A stretch of DNA of 64,000 nucleotides from Actinoplanes ianthinogenes (GCF_018324205.1 NZ_AP023356.1:2373501-2437500); one strand, 5' to 3'; positions 48,764 through 59,136 are shown, numbered from the stretch's first letter. The notes: generated from the sequence alone by a model not told the origin. Numbers and translations: made by a program.

Positions 48764-49253
48764 GCCAGGCTTTCGACAGCATCAGGCGGGTGTCGGCGAG
48801 CAGCTGCGGGAGCACCTTGGTCTGGCCGATCACCGGCATGAAGTTGGCGTCGCCGCCCCACCGGGGCACCACGTGCTGGTGCAGGTGGGCGGCGATGCCG
48901 GCGCCGGCCACCGCGCCCTGGTTCATCCCCAGGTTGAAGCCGTGCGGCCGGCTCACCGAGCGGATCACCCGCATCGCCGTCCGCGTGAACGCCGCCACCT
49001 CGACCGTCTCCTCCTCGGTCAGGTCGGTGTAGTCCGCGACGTGCCGATACGGGCAGACCATCAGGTGTCCCGGGTTGTACGGGTAGAGGTTGAGCACCGC
49101 GTAGACCAGCTCGCCCCGGGCCACCACCAGGGTCTCCGCCTCGGGCAGCCCGGGCGCCAGGCAGAACGCGCAGCCCTGGGGCGTGTCGATCCCGTCGATG
49201 TAGGTCATCCGGTGCGGGGTCCACAGTCGTTCGAGGCCGTCGGGGTCGGTCAC
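48744..49253 (-). CDS. HIT-family protein (Ap4A phosphorylase-like)
   Basis: 169 aa. The histidine triad is HLHQHVVPRW; CAFC near residue 28-31 and NLYPYNPGHLMVCPYRHV are typical of the actinobacterial subgroup next to pgsA that includes Rv2613c, an Ap4A phosphorylase. GTG 49253. It overlaps the diguanylate cyclase gene by 4 bp and the EF-G-like gene by 20 bp at the other end. Confidence 0.92.
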   Translation of the reverse strand: MTDPDGLERLWTPHRMTYIDGIDTPQGCAFCLAPGLPEAETLVVARGELVYAVLNLYPYNPGHLMVCPYRHVADYTDLTEEETVEVAAFTRTAMRVIRSVSRPHGFNLGMNQGAVAGAGIAAHLHQHVVPRWGGDANFMPVIGQTKVLPQLLADTRLMLSKAWPSRRPS

Positions 49254-51238
49254 GCCCGAACATTACCGTCCGAGTGGACGTGATAGCGGCCGCCACCGGC
49301 CCGCTTGGCCACGTACATCGCCGCGTCCGCGTTGCGCAGCACGTCGTCCGGGCTCTGCCCGGCCACGGACAGGGCGATCCCGATGCTCGCCGGGGTGGAC
49401 AGCGGATGCTCGCCGACCAGCACGGTCTCGTTCAGCGCGGCCACCACTCGGTCCGCGATCACCAGGGCGTCGGCCACCGCGCGCAGGTCCTCGGCCACGA
49501 TCACGAACTCGTCGCCGCCGAGCCGGGCCACCGTGTCCTCGGTCCGCACGCAGGTGCGCAGCCGGTCGGCCACCACCTTGAGCAGCGCGTCCCCGGCGTC
49601 GTGCCCGTACGTGTCGTTCACCGGCTTGAACCCGTTCAGGTCCAGCAGCAGCACCCCGACCGGCCGCCCGTGCCGCTGCGACCGGGCGATCGCCGCGGTC
49701 AGCCGGTCCTTGAGCATGGTCCGGTTGCCCAGCCCGGTGAGCCCGTCGTGCATCGCCTGGGTGGTCAGCTCGGCGGTGAGCGCCAGCCCGACCAGCGCCA
49801 GCGAGATCTGGGTGCGCAGGGTGAGCAGCGACTTCACCACGTCCTGCGGCGGCTCGGTGTCCGCGGCCACCGACAGCAGCCCGAAGAACCGGTCCCCGTT
49901 GACCAGCGGCAGCATGATCACCGGCCGGTTCGCGGCCGACTCCGGACCGGTCAGGCCCAGGTCGGCGATCCCCGGCGCGGAGATCACCTCGCCGGCCGCG
50001 AGCCGGCCCAGCAGCGCCGCCGGGATCGCCTCGTCCGGCAGCCGGCCGCCGATCAGGTCACCGGCCCGCTCCCCGGCCGCGTACGCCACGATCCAGCTCC
50101 GCGGGTCCTCCGGGTCCACCGTCAGGATCGCGGTACGCACCCCCGCGCACTCGGCCAGCACCGTGGCCGCCCCGTCCGCCGCCAGCTCGTGCACCCGGTC
50201 CACGTCGGTGGTCCGCAGCAGCGTGGTCCCGAGATCGCTGAGCAGCTGCTCCCGCGCCATCGCCCGGCGCTGCGCGTGCAGGCTGGCGTCGAGCCGGACG
50301 ACCAGCCGGGCGTTGTCCCGGACCCCGACGATCTGCCGGGTCACCACCAGCCCGGTCAGCGTGATCGCCCCGGCCAGCACCGCCCAGGCCCGCGCGTCCA
50401 AGGCACTGACCAGCGCGTGCACCAGCAGTGCGTCGGTGGCCACGACGGCGGCGTACGGCATCATGCTGGACGGTTTCTGCCCGGTCCGCGACGCCCGGGC
50501 GGAAGGCGACGAAGCCGCCAGCGTCCCGGCGGTCAGCAGCAGCGTGAACAGCGGCCACATGGCCAGCGGCCAGTGCAGCCGGGCCGGGTCCGTGATCGCC
50601 TGCTGCATCACGCTCAGCAGTACGTTCACCACCCCGGCCGCGGCGTAGCAGCCCAGCGCGACACGGCTCACCTCGGCCACCCCGGCGAGCGCCAGCCGGG
50701 CGATCGCGAAGAGCACGACCAGCACCCCGCCGCTCTGCACGAACAGCGTCACGGTCAGGAAGGTGTCGTTGGCGCCCAGGTTCGGCTCGACCGTGAAGTA
50801 CCAGAGGAAGATCGCCCCGGCCAGCAGCACGGTGGCCATGTCCAGGCCGAGCCGCAGCCGGCTGGCCGCCCACCGGGTCCGGACCGGGACCAGCAGCAAC
50901 CCGGCCAGCACCAGCACCAGGGTGAGCAGGTCGAGGATCTGCACCGCCGGGTACGGCGTCGGGTAGCGCAGGTCGTGGTGCACCACCAGCTCGCCGAGCG
51001 AGTACACCGACGAGGCGGTCATCGCCACCCAGGCGGCCGCCATCACCCGCAGGTGCCGCCGCGCGCCCGGGCCCGGTGCGCGCCGGGCGGCCCGCCAGGC
51101 GAGCCAGGCCGGCACGGCGGAGAGCAGCGGGGCGAACACGCGGTAGCCGACGACCTGGAGGTGCCAGCCGCCGATGCCGGTCAGGTGCAGCACGAACCAG
51201 ATCGCCGAGAGCCCGATCCCCAGCAGAGCGACCGGCAT
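49250..51238 (-). CDS. Membrane diguanylate cyclase (GAF-GGDEF)
   Basis: 662 aa. About eight hydrophobic helices fill the first 300 residues, a GAF-like domain spans about 340-490, and a C-terminal GGDEF domain has RLGGDEFVIVAEDL near residue 571. An inhibitory I-site (RTED) lies five residues before GGDEF. The active motif is intact, so it should make c-di-GMP and be product-inhibited. No EAL domain. It is inserted between HIT and thrS, which are adjacent in mycobacteria. Confidence 0.93.
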   Translation of the reverse strand: MPVALLGIGLSAIWFVLHLTGIGGWHLQVVGYRVFAPLLSAVPAWLAWRAARRAPGPGARRHLRVMAAAWVAMTASSVYSLGELVVHHDLRYPTPYPAVQILDLLTLVLVLAGLLLVPVRTRWAASRLRLGLDMATVLLAGAIFLWYFTVEPNLGANDTFLTVTLFVQSGGVLVVLFAIARLALAGVAEVSRVALGCYAAAGVVNVLLSVMQQAITDPARLHWPLAMWPLFTLLLTAGTLAASSPSARASRTGQKPSSMMPYAAVVATDALLVHALVSALDARAWAVLAGAITLTGLVVTRQIVGVRDNARLVVRLDASLHAQRRAMAREQLLSDLGTTLLRTTDVDRVHELAADGAATVLAECAGVRTAILTVDPEDPRSWIVAYAAGERAGDLIGGRLPDEAIPAALLGRLAAGEVISAPGIADLGLTGPESAANRPVIMLPLVNGDRFFGLLSVAADTEPPQDVVKSLLTLRTQISLALVGLALTAELTTQAMHDGLTGLGNRTMLKDRLTAAIARSQRHGRPVGVLLLDLNGFKPVNDTYGHDAGDALLKVVADRLRTCVRTEDTVARLGGDEFVIVAEDLRAVADALVIADRVVAALNETVLVGEHPLSTPASIGIALSVAGQSPDDVLRNADAAMYVAKRAGGGRYHVHSDGNVRA

Positions 51239-51317
51239 GGCACCTCCCCGCTCCCGCCGCCGCGCGCGCGGAGGCCTGTACCTCCGTCACGTCGGCCGAC
51301 GGGAGCGGGAACTGAGA

Positions 51318-53315
51318 TCAGACCGCCGAGGGGCCGGTGTTGACCCGGGAGCGAACCACCTCGACGACGTGCGCGACGGCCTCGTCGATCGAGACGCCGT
51401 TGCGCTGGGAGCCGTCCCGGTACCGGAACGACACGGTGCCGCCGTTCACGTCGTCGTCGCCGGCGATCGCCATGAACGGGATCTTCTGCTGCTGCGCGGT
51501 CCGGATCTTCTTCTGCATCCGGTCGGTGGAGTAGTCCACCTCGGCCCGGATGCCCTCCTTGCGCAACCGCGCGACGAACTCGGCCAGATAGTCGGCGTGG
51601 TCGTCGCGGATCGGGATGCCGACCACCTGCACCGGCGCCAGCCAGGCCGGGAACGCGCCCGCGTAGTGCTCGACCAGCACGCCGAAGAACCGCTCGATCG
51701 ACCCGAACTTCGCCGAGTGGATCATCACCGGCTCCTGCCGGCTGCCGTCGGCCGCCTGGTACTCCAGGCCGAACCGGGCCGGCATGTTGAAGTCGTACTG
51801 AATGGTGGACATCTGCCAGGTGCGGCCGATCGCGTCCTTGGCCTGCACGCTGATCTTCGGGCCGTAGAACGCCGCGCCGCCCGGGTCGAGCACCAGTTCC
51901 AGCCCGGACTCCTTGGCCACCTGCTCCAGGACGCCGGTCGCGGTCTCCCACTGCTCGTCCGTGCCGATGAACTTGTCGCTCTGCGGGTCCCGGGTCGACA
52001 GCTCCAGGTAGTAGTCGTCCAGTCCGAAGTCGTCGAGCAGCGAGCGGACGAAGTTCAGCAGGTGCTTGATCTCGCCCGGGGCCTGCTCGGCGGTGACGTA
52101 GGAGTGCGAGTCGTCCTGGGTCAGGCCGCGCACCCGGGTCAGGCCGTGCACCACGCCGGACTTCTCGTAGCGGTAGACCGTGCCGAACTCGAACAGCCGC
52201 ATCGGCAGCTCACGGTAGGACCGCCCGCGCGACCTGAAGATCAGGTTGTGCATCGGGCAGTTCATCGCCTTGAGGTAGTAGTTCGCCCCCTCCAGCTCCA
52301 TCGGGGGGAACATCGTGTCCTTGTAGTAGGGCAGGTGTCCCGAGGTGTGGAACAGCCCTTCCTTGGTGATGTGCGGGCTGCCGACGTACTGGAAGCCCTC
52401 CTCGATGTGGCGGGCCCGGACGTAGTCCTCCATCTCGCGCTTGATCACGCCACCCTTCGGGTGGAAGACCACGAGACCCGACCCGATCTCATCGGGGAAG
52501 GAGAACAGATCCAGCTCGGTGCCCAGCTTGCGGTGGTCCCGGCGCTCGGCTTCGGCAAGACGATTAAGGTACGCCTTGAGCTCGTCCCGCGACGGCCAGG
52601 CCGTACCGTAAATCCTTTGAAGTTGGGGGTTCTTCTCGGACCCGCGCCAGTAGGCGGCGGCCGAGCGCATCAGCTTGAACGCCGGGATCAGCCGGGTCGA
52701 CGGCAGGTGCGGTCCCCGGCAGAGGTCGCCCCAGACGCGCTTGCCGTCCCTGTCCAGGTTGTCGTAATGGGTCAGCTCGCCGGCGCCGACCGCCGCGGCC
52801 TCCTCGTCGACGTCACCCTTGATGTCGACCAGCTCCAGCTTGAACGGCTCGGCGTGCAGCTCCGCCTTGGCCTCGTCGAGCGACGAGTACTCCCGGCGGT
52901 GGAACGTCTGCCCGGCCTTGACGATCTCCTGCATCCGCTTCTCGAGCTTCGTCAGGTCCTCCGGCTGGAACGGTTTCTCCACGTCGAAGTCGTAGTAGAA
53001 ACCGTCCCGGATCGGCGGGCCGATGCCCAGCTTCGCCTCCGGGAAGACGTCCTGCACGGCCTGCGCGAGCACGTGCGCGGTCGAGTGCCGCAGCACGTCC
53101 AGACCGTCCGGGGAGTCGATCGCGACCGGGACGACCTCGGTGTCGGCGGCGGGCGTCCAGTGCAGGTCACGCAGCCGGCCGTCGGCCTCGCGGACCACGA
53201 CGACCGCTTTCGGCCCGGTGGCCGGGAGCCCGGCGGCCGCCACCGCGTCGGCCGCCGTAGTCCCGGCCGGGACGACTAGTGGGTCGGCCGCAGCGGGTAC
53301 CCGGGGTGCAGACAC
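51318..53315 (-). CDS. thrS: Threonyl-tRNA synthetase
   Basis: Class II synthetase, 665 aa. N-terminal TGS-like region, editing domain with [12 protein letters not shown] and [11 protein letters not shown] (HxxxH and CxxxH), catalytic core with the zinc Cys in [12 protein letters not shown], motif 2 ([28 protein letters not shown]), motif 3 and the anticodon domain ([16 protein letters not shown]). No T-box: the gap to the next gene is 54 bp. Confidence 0.97.
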   Translation of the reverse strand: MSAPRVPAAADPLVVPAGTTAADAVAAAGLPATGPKAVVVVREADGRLRDLHWTPAADTEVVPVAIDSPDGLDVLRHSTAHVLAQAVQDVFPEAKLGIGPPIRDGFYYDFDVEKPFQPEDLTKLEKRMQEIVKAGQTFHRREYSSLDEAKAELHAEPFKLELVDIKGDVDEEAAAVGAGELTHYDNLDRDGKRVWGDLCRGPHLPSTRLIPAFKLMRSAAAYWRGSEKNPQLQRIYGTAWPSRDELKAYLNRLAEAERRDHRKLGTELDLFSFPDEIGSGLVVFHPKGGVIKREMEDYVRARHIEEGFQYVGSPHITKEGLFHTSGHLPYYKDTMFPPMELEGANYYLKAMNCPMHNLIFRSRGRSYRELPMRLFEFGTVYRYEKSGVVHGLTRVRGLTQDDSHSYVTAEQAPGEIKHLLNFVRSLLDDFGLDDYYLELSTRDPQSDKFIGTDEQWETATGVLEQVAKESGLELVLDPGGAAFYGPKISVQAKDAIGRTWQMSTIQYDFNMPARFGLEYQAADGSRQEPVMIHSAKFGSIERFFGVLVEHYAGAFPAWLAPVQVVGIPIRDDHADYLAEFVARLRKEGIRAEVDYSTDRMQKKIRTAQQQKIPFMAIAGDDDVNGGTVSFRYRDGSQRNGVSIDEAVAHVVEVVRSRVNTGPSAV

Positions 53316-53369
53316 GGTGATTCTCCATTCAGAAAGTGACGTGGTGTCCTGATGCTATCCGCCTGCGGA

Positions 53370-54284
53370 TTACTCTCCGCTCGCGGCGGCAAGCCACGCC
53401 GGAAGCGGTTCCCGGGCGGCGAGCCAGTCACCCGGGATCCCGTCGGCCCCGGTGTACGCCGCCACCACTCCCCCGGCGATCGCCGCGGTGGTGTCCACGT
53501 CCCCGCCGGCCACCACGCACGCCGCCACGGCCGCCGGATAGTCGTCCAGGTATCGGTCGGCCACCCAGAGCGCGAACGGCACGGTGTCCTGCGCGGTCGC
53601 CTGTCCCCCGCTGCCCAGCCGGGCCGCGGCCTCCTCGACGCCCTTGACCGGGACCGCCTCACCGAGCCCGTCGCGGACCACGCTCGGCGCGGTGTGCAGC
53701 GCCGTCGCGCGCAGCAACTGTCCCGGCTCGGGCCGTAACCCGTCGAGCCGGGCGGCGGCGGCGAACGCGGCGGCCACCGCCACCGCCACCCCGCCCGCGA
53801 TCCCCTCCGGGTGCGCGTGGGTCACCTCGGCGGCCCGGGCGCCCTGGACCGCGGCGTGCTGGAGCGAGTCGGCGTGCCAGGCGCCCAGCGGCGCCGCGCG
53901 CATGGCCGCGCCGTTGCCGCACGAGCCCTGCCCGTTGAACGCCGCGGCGGCCGCGATCGGCCAGGGCAGCCCCTCGCGGATCTGCCGGAGCATGACCACC
54001 GCCCCCGGGCCGTAGCCCCGATAGGGCTCGAAGACCGCACCGAGGCGGGCCGCGAAGGCGTCCCGGTCGAAGTCGCCCTGGGCGAGCGTCGCCACCAGGC
54101 AGCACGCCTGCTCGGTGTCGTCGGTCCAGTCCCAGGGCGGGTCCGGAGTGCGGCCCTCGAGCAGGTCGGCGGGCTTGTTGCCGGGCATGAAGTACTGGGC
54201 GCCGAGGGCGTCGCCGACACTGAGGCCGGCCAGGCTCTCGCACGCCAACGCGAGTCGCGTACCGGGGAAGAGTGTGAAAGACAT
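53370..54284 (-). CDS. ADP-ribosylglycohydrolase-family protein
   Basis: DraG/ARH-type enzyme predicted to remove ADP-ribose from proteins or small molecules. Metal-binding motifs WTDDTEQA near the N-terminus and GGDVDTTAAIAGGVVAAYTGADGIP near the C-terminus; FNGQGSCGNGAAMRAAPLG in the middle. ATG 54284 puts the family start (FPGTRLALACESLAGLSVGDALG) at the N-terminus; ATG 54320 or 54338 are possible. 304 aa. Substrate unknown. Confidence 0.88.
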   Translation of the reverse strand: MSFTLFPGTRLALACESLAGLSVGDALGAQYFMPGNKPADLLEGRTPDPPWDWTDDTEQACCLVATLAQGDFDRDAFAARLGAVFEPYRGYGPGAVVMLRQIREGLPWPIAAAAAFNGQGSCGNGAAMRAAPLGAWHADSLQHAAVQGARAAEVTHAHPEGIAGGVAVAVAAAFAAAARLDGLRPEPGQLLRATALHTAPSVVRDGLGEAVPVKGVEEAAARLGSGGQATAQDTVPFALWVADRYLDDYPAAVAACVVAGGDVDTTAAIAGGVVAAYTGADGIPGDWLAAREPLPAWLAAASGE

Positions 54285-54380
54285 CGGTACTTCGGATCGT
54301 ATTCCATCACTGAGTGTCATCAAAGCATCTCGTTCCATGACCCTTTAGGTTCTGCCCGCCGGAGTCGGTACGGTCTTCGC

Positions 54381-55070
54381 ATGGCCACGGTGTTGCTCGT
54401 CGAGGACGATCACGTCGTGCGCGGCGCCATGCTCCGTTCGCTCGCCGACCGGGGGCACGCCGTGCACGCCGTCGGCACCGCGCTGGAGGCTCTCCGGCGG
54501 GTCGCCGCGGAGACCCCCGACCTCGTCGTGCTCGACCTCGGGCTGCCCGACCTGGACGGGTCGGACGCGCTGCGGATGCTGCGGGGCATCACCGACGTGC
54601 CGATCATCATCGCCACCGCGCGTGACGACGAGCAGACCGTCGTGCGCCTGCTCCGGGCCGGCGCCGACGACTACATGGTGAAACCGTTCACCGGCGCTCA
54701 CCTGGACGCGCGGATCGCCACCGTGCTCCGCCGGGTCGGCCGGGCCAGCCGTGCCGCCCAGCCCGCCGTCCACGAGGTGGGCGACTTGCGGGTTGACGTG
54801 GGCGAGCGGAGCGCTACCCTCGGCGACCAGCCACTTGCTCTGACCCGCAAGGAGTTCGACCTGCTGGCGTACCTCGCCGCCCGCCCGGGCCGGGTGGTTT
54901 CCCGTCGTGAGCTGTTGGAGGAGGTATGGCGACAGCCATCGGTCGGCGAGGACCAGACCATCGACGTGCATTTGTACTGGCTCCGCCGGAAACTGGGCGA
55001 GTCCGCGGCGAAGCCCCGCTACCTGCGCACCGTGCGGGGGGTCGGATTCCGGTTGGTGGCGCCGGACTGA
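54381..55070 (+). CDS. OmpR-family response regulator
   Basis: 229 aa. Receiver domain MATVLLVEDDHVVRGAM with phospho-acceptor Asp in LVVLDLGLPDLDG and Lys in YMVKPFTG; winged-helix domain with LTRKEFDLLAYLAARPGRVVSR and DVHLYWLRRKLGE, ending YLRTVRGVGFRLV. Two bases separate it from the kinase TTG start, so they form a two-component system. Confidence 0.95.
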   Translation: MATVLLVEDDHVVRGAMLRSLADRGHAVHAVGTALEALRRVAAETPDLVVLDLGLPDLDGSDALRMLRGITDVPIIIATARDDEQTVVRLLRAGADDYMVKPFTGAHLDARIATVLRRVGRASRAAQPAVHEVGDLRVDVGERSATLGDQPLALTRKEFDLLAYLAARPGRVVSRRELLEEVWRQPSVGEDQTIDVHLYWLRRKLGESAAKPRYLRTVRGVGFRLVAPD

Positions 55071-55072
55071 GG

Positions 55073-56458
55073 TTGCGGCTGGCGTACACGACCGCTGCCA
55101 CCACCGCCGTCGCCGCACTGGTCTTCCTGATCCCGCTGGGCTGGGGCCTGCGTTCCGACCACCGCGACGAGGCGCTCGCCGAGGCTGCTCAGAGGACCTC
55201 CACGGTGGCCGGCGCGATCGTCGCCGGCGCCGGGCAGAAAGGCGTGGCCGCCGCGATCGCCGAGGCCGGCAACCCGGTGGTGCACGTTCCCGGACTGGCG
55301 CCCAGCGACGGTGGCCGGGCCAGCGCCCAGCAGATCGACCAGGCCGCGAGCAAGCCCGAGGCCAGCGTCATCGGCGTGCCGGGCGGCATGGTCCGGCTCC
55401 AGCCGGTCACCGCGGGCGGCAAGTCCTGGGTGGTCGAGGCGTTCGTGCCGAACGCCGAGCTCAACACGAACACCGCCCGCGACTGGTGGCTGCTGCTCGG
55501 CCTGGCCGTGATCCTGGTCGGCGGGTCGGTGATCGTGGTCGACCGGCTCGCCCGCAACACCGTCACCTCGGCCAACAACCTGGTCGGGGCGGCCCTCGCG
55601 GTCGGCGACGGCGACCTGGACGTGCGCATCTCCCCGTCCGGCCCGCGCGAGCTGGCCGAGGCCGGTTACGCGTTCAACCGGATGGCCGACCGCCTGGTCA
55701 CCTCCCGCACCGACGAGCGCGAGCTGGTCGCCGACCTGTCGCACCGGCTGCGCACCCCGCTCACCGCGCTGCGCCTGGACGCCGAGGCGCTCGACCCGGA
55801 CGACACCCAGATCATCGACCTGACCGCCGACGAGGTGGACCGGCGGCGCGGCATCCGGCGCATCCGGCAGGCCATCGCCACCCTCGAGGGCGAGGTCAAC
55901 TCCCTGATCAACACCACCCGGCAGGCGGTCGCCGCCCAGGTGGCCGCCGCGCCCGAGGAGGGTCTGTGCGACGCCAGCGAGGTGGTCCGGGAGCGGATGA
56001 CGTTCTGGTCGGCGCTGGCCGGCGACCAGAACAGGCAGTACCGGGTGGTCGGCGCGCAGATGCGGATCCCGGTCCCGGTGGCCCGCGCCGAGCTGGCCGC
56101 CGCGCTGGACGCGATCCTCGGCAACGTGTTCCGGTACACCCCGCAGGGCACCGCGTTCGAGGTGGCGCTCTCCCGCCGGGACGGCTGGGTGGCACTGCGG
56201 GTCGACGACGCCGGCCCGGGCATCCCCGACCCGGAGAAAGCGCTGCGCCGCGGCCAGAGCCAGCAGGGCTCGACCGGCCTGGGCCTGGACATCGCCCGCC
56301 GGCTGACCCAGTCCACCGGCGGCTCGGTCAGCCTGGACCGGGCCACCATGGGCGGCGCCAGCGTGGTCATGCTGATCGCCGACGCCGAGGCCACCCCCAA
56401 GACACCGAGTCGTTTCGGACTGGTCGGCCGTGGCCGGCTGGGACGACGCCCCAGCTGA
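55073..56458 (+). CDS. Sensor histidine kinase
   Basis: 461 aa from TTG 55073 (no ATG or GTG is suitably placed). Two membrane helices (about 5-27 and 139-157) flank a periplasmic segment of about 110 residues; HAMP, then H-box LVADLSHRLRTPLTALR with His near 222, N-box ILGNVFRYTPQG, G1 VDDAGPGIPDP and G2 GSTGLGLDIARRL. Partner of the regulator just upstream. Signal unknown; the neighbouring secreted metalloprotease is a possible target. Confidence 0.92.
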   Translation: MRLAYTTAATTAVAALVFLIPLGWGLRSDHRDEALAEAAQRTSTVAGAIVAGAGQKGVAAAIAEAGNPVVHVPGLAPSDGGRASAQQIDQAASKPEASVIGVPGGMVRLQPVTAGGKSWVVEAFVPNAELNTNTARDWWLLLGLAVILVGGSVIVVDRLARNTVTSANNLVGAALAVGDGDLDVRISPSGPRELAEAGYAFNRMADRLVTSRTDERELVADLSHRLRTPLTALRLDAEALDPDDTQIIDLTADEVDRRRGIRRIRQAIATLEGEVNSLINTTRQAVAAQVAAAPEEGLCDASEVVRERMTFWSALAGDQNRQYRVVGAQMRIPVPVARAELAAALDAILGNVFRYTPQGTAFEVALSRRDGWVALRVDDAGPGIPDPEKALRRGQSQQGSTGLGLDIARRLTQSTGGSVSLDRATMGGASVVMLIADAEATPKTPSRFGLVGRGRLGRRPS

Positions 56459-56639
56459 TCCCGCAAGCCCCTTCCCCCGTACGGAACAGAAGTTGCTTAG
56501 ATCTGTTTTAAGAGTGTTCCCCTGGCTCGCCAGGCCTGGCAGTGTTCCCTCCGATCCCATCCGGCTCCCCGGCTCGCTTACCGCACGTCCCCATCGCCGC
56601 GGCCGGCGGAGTCCAGGCGTGGTGGGAGGCGGGCACCCC

Positions 56640-58931
56640 ATGGCCCCCTCCCACCGCGTACCAGCTCGACGAGGAGTCGCTTTGCCCGCTCATCGCCGGT
56701 CAGCGTTCCGTGGGTCGCCCGCCGGGCGGCGCCGCGCCGGAGCTGACCGGGGGCAACCGCCACGCTCCGTCACCACCCGGATGCTTCCGGTGGCTCTCGG
56801 CGTGGCCCTGCTCGGCGTCGGCGGTGTGGTCGGCCCCAGCGTGATCGGCAGCTCCGTCCCCGACAGTCCCGGCAGGTTCGCGCTCACCGCGCTGCCCTCC
56901 GACGCGCCCGACCAGGGCCTGGTCTACGAGGGCCTGAAACCGGCCGCCGCCAACGCGCTCTGCGCCGGGTCGTACGTGCTCTTCGACGAGACGTGCACGC
57001 ACGGCCCGGACCGGGTGCCCACCGGCCTGTCGGTCCGCAAGGACGTCGCCCCGGTCACCGCCGCCACCAAGCTCCCGTCGACCGTCCGGGTGGCCTCCTC
57101 GAAGGTCCCGGCGGACGCCGAGATCGCCCGCGACCTGGGTGGCAGCGCGCTCACCCCGGAGGCGCCGGCGCTCATCCCGGACCCGGCCCCGGGCAACGCC
57201 GACTTCGTGCTCGGCCCGGACGGCGTGCCCTGCGAGAGCGACGGGCAGAGCGGCAAGCGGGTGCAGGCGCTGTACCTGTACTCGGCCGGCACGGCCAGCC
57301 GGTACGCCAAGTACGTCAACTCGTTCCGCACCTGGTCCGGCGGCGTCGACGCGATCTACGACGCCAGCGCCGGGGAGACCGGTGGCTCCCGGCACGTGCG
57401 CTACGTGACCACGCCGGACTGCACGGTCGCCGTCTCCGAGGTGGAGCTGCCGGCCGGCGCACTCGACTCGTTCGCCAGCACCGTCAAGGCGCTCGGCGAC
57501 CTCGGCTACAACCGGACCGACCGCAAATACCTCATGTTCGCCGACACCAACGTCTACTGCGGCATCGGCACCTACGTCGACGACAAGCGCGCCGGCCGGA
57601 CCAACCGGAACAACGCCGGCCCGTCCTACGCCCGGGTCGACGCCGGCTGCTGGAGCTCGGTGATGGCCGCGCACGAACTGACCCACGTGCTCGGCGCGGT
57701 GCTCAACGGCGCGCCGAACGGCACCGGCGCGGGCGGCTGCCTGGACGACTACGACCTGCTCTGCGGCGCCGACCGGGCGAACCGCACGGTCCGCCAGGCC
57801 TGCCCCAAGTCGCACGAGGTGCGGCTGGACTGCGGCCACGACGACTACTTCAACACCAACCCGAAGCCCGGCAGCTACCTGGACACCCACTGGAACGTGG
57901 CGCTCAGCGACTTCCTGCTGCGCAGCGACGGCGGCGACGACATCCCGGACGTGCCCGGCGCGGTCGACCCGGACCCGACCCGGGACGCCCCGCCGCCGGC
58001 CACCACCGCACCGGCCACGCCCGACCCGTCGCCCAGCTCGGCCTCCCCCAGCCCGAGCACCAGCGCCCCGGCCGGCGACACCCCGGCCAGTCCCTCGCCG
58101 AGCGTGTCGGCGCCGACCGCGCCGCTGCCCGGCGTGAGCGCCGCACCCGGCGCGCAGGTGGCGGTCGAGCCGGCCGCCTTCCAGCCGCGCGCCGAGAACG
58201 GCGCCAACGGCTCCGGCGACCAGGACGCCGGCGCGCCCCAGCCGCCCACCGGCGCCTCCGACGTGCAGGCCGCGCTGGAGATCCGCGACGCGACCAGCAT
58301 GTCGGTCCGGCTGATCTGGAGCGCCGCGTCCGACGACGCGACGTACCAGGTCGAGGTGGACGGCGAACCGGTGGCCACCACGAAGGCGACCCGGGCCCGG
58401 CTGATCGGCCTGAAACCGGACGCCACCTACAAGGTGGAGATCACCAGCAAGACGCAGCGCTACCACGCGACCGGCACGGCGCGGACCGCCCCGGCGGCCC
58501 GCCCGGTGCAGAACTCGTACTTCGTCCTGACCAACTCGATGACCGGCGGCGCGGCCGACCTCTACGCGGCCCGCACGGCCGACGGCACGCCGGCCACCCT
58601 CGGCCCGGCCGACGGCGGCAACCAGCAGCAGTGGCAGCTGGTCCCGGCGGCCGACGAGGGCAGCTACACGCTCGTCTCCCGGGCCAGCGGCAAGTGCCTG
58701 CTGCCGCTCGGCGGCAGCGCGGTGGCCGGTGCGCCGCTGGTGCAGGGCGACTGCAAGAGCGCCGGCACCCAGTGGCGGCTCCAGGCGTCCAACTTCGGTT
58801 TCACGCTCCGCAACGGCACCGGCGACCTGGCCGTCGGCGTCGGCAGCCAGCGCTTCGGCTGGCACCGCGTGCTGACCCTGGAGCCGGACACCGGGCAACG
58901 GCACCAGAGCTGGACGGCCGTCCCGAGCTGA
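56640..58931 (+). CDS. Secreted zinc metalloprotease-like protein with FN3 and ricin-type lectin domains
   Basis: 763 aa. ATG 56640 with GGGAGG upstream; a basic stretch then helix RMLPVALGVALLGVGGVVG (about 47-66), so a long N-region signal. The catalytic-looking domain has AHELTHVLGAVLN near 343, HExxHxxG followed by Asn in place of the third His/Asp ligand. Seven or more Cys suggest disulfides. A Pro/Ser linker is followed by an FN3-like domain (about 540-617) and a C-terminal ricin B-type domain (about 623-762) with GNQQQWQLVP and AGTQWRLQ repeats. Likely binds a sugar polymer outside the cell. Confidence 0.82.
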   Translation: MAPSHRVPARRGVALPAHRRSAFRGSPAGRRRAGADRGQPPRSVTTRMLPVALGVALLGVGGVVGPSVIGSSVPDSPGRFALTALPSDAPDQGLVYEGLKPAAANALCAGSYVLFDETCTHGPDRVPTGLSVRKDVAPVTAATKLPSTVRVASSKVPADAEIARDLGGSALTPEAPALIPDPAPGNADFVLGPDGVPCESDGQSGKRVQALYLYSAGTASRYAKYVNSFRTWSGGVDAIYDASAGETGGSRHVRYVTTPDCTVAVSEVELPAGALDSFASTVKALGDLGYNRTDRKYLMFADTNVYCGIGTYVDDKRAGRTNRNNAGPSYARVDAGCWSSVMAAHELTHVLGAVLNGAPNGTGAGGCLDDYDLLCGADRANRTVRQACPKSHEVRLDCGHDDYFNTNPKPGSYLDTHWNVALSDFLLRSDGGDDIPDVPGAVDPDPTRDAPPPATTAPATPDPSPSSASPSPSTSAPAGDTPASPSPSVSAPTAPLPGVSAAPGAQVAVEPAAFQPRAENGANGSGDQDAGAPQPPTGASDVQAALEIRDATSMSVRLIWSAASDDATYQVEVDGEPVATTKATRARLIGLKPDATYKVEITSKTQRYHATGTARTAPAARPVQNSYFVLTNSMTGGAADLYAARTADGTPATLGPADGGNQQQWQLVPAADEGSYTLVSRASGKCLLPLGGSAVAGAPLVQGDCKSAGTQWRLQASNFGFTLRNGTGDLAVGVGSQRFGWHRVLTLEPDTGQRHQSWTAVPS

Positions 58932-58992
58932 TCTCGCCGTCCCCTCGGGACACACCGCCTCACCGTCCCTCAGCACAGACAGGAGGAAAGCG

Positions 58993-59136
58993 ATGCCCGA
59001 TCTGCTGAGCAGGCCGGAGACCGAGCCGGAGGAGGATCCGGCCCGGTTCCGCCGACGCCTGATCCGCTGGCTGGCCATCCTCACGATCGGCACGATCGTC
59101 ATGGTCGCGTGCTGGCAAGACCCCCTCTACCCATAG
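58993..59136 (+). CDS. 47-residue single-helix membrane protein
   Basis: Short ORF with an excellent site (AGGAGGAAAGCG before the ATG). Acidic start MPDLLSRPETEPEEDPARF, basic RRRLIRW, then helix LAILTIGTIVMVACW and a short end. Located 61 bp after the protease stop, probably co-transcribed. A terminator follows at 59255. No family recognised. Confidence 0.7.
   Translation: MPDLLSRPETEPEEDPARFRRRLIRWLAILTIGTIVMVACWQDPLYP

Noticed and set aside
53316..53369. T-box or other riboswitch before thrS
   Set aside because: Only 54 bp lie between thrS and the upstream gene, too short, with no T-box words.
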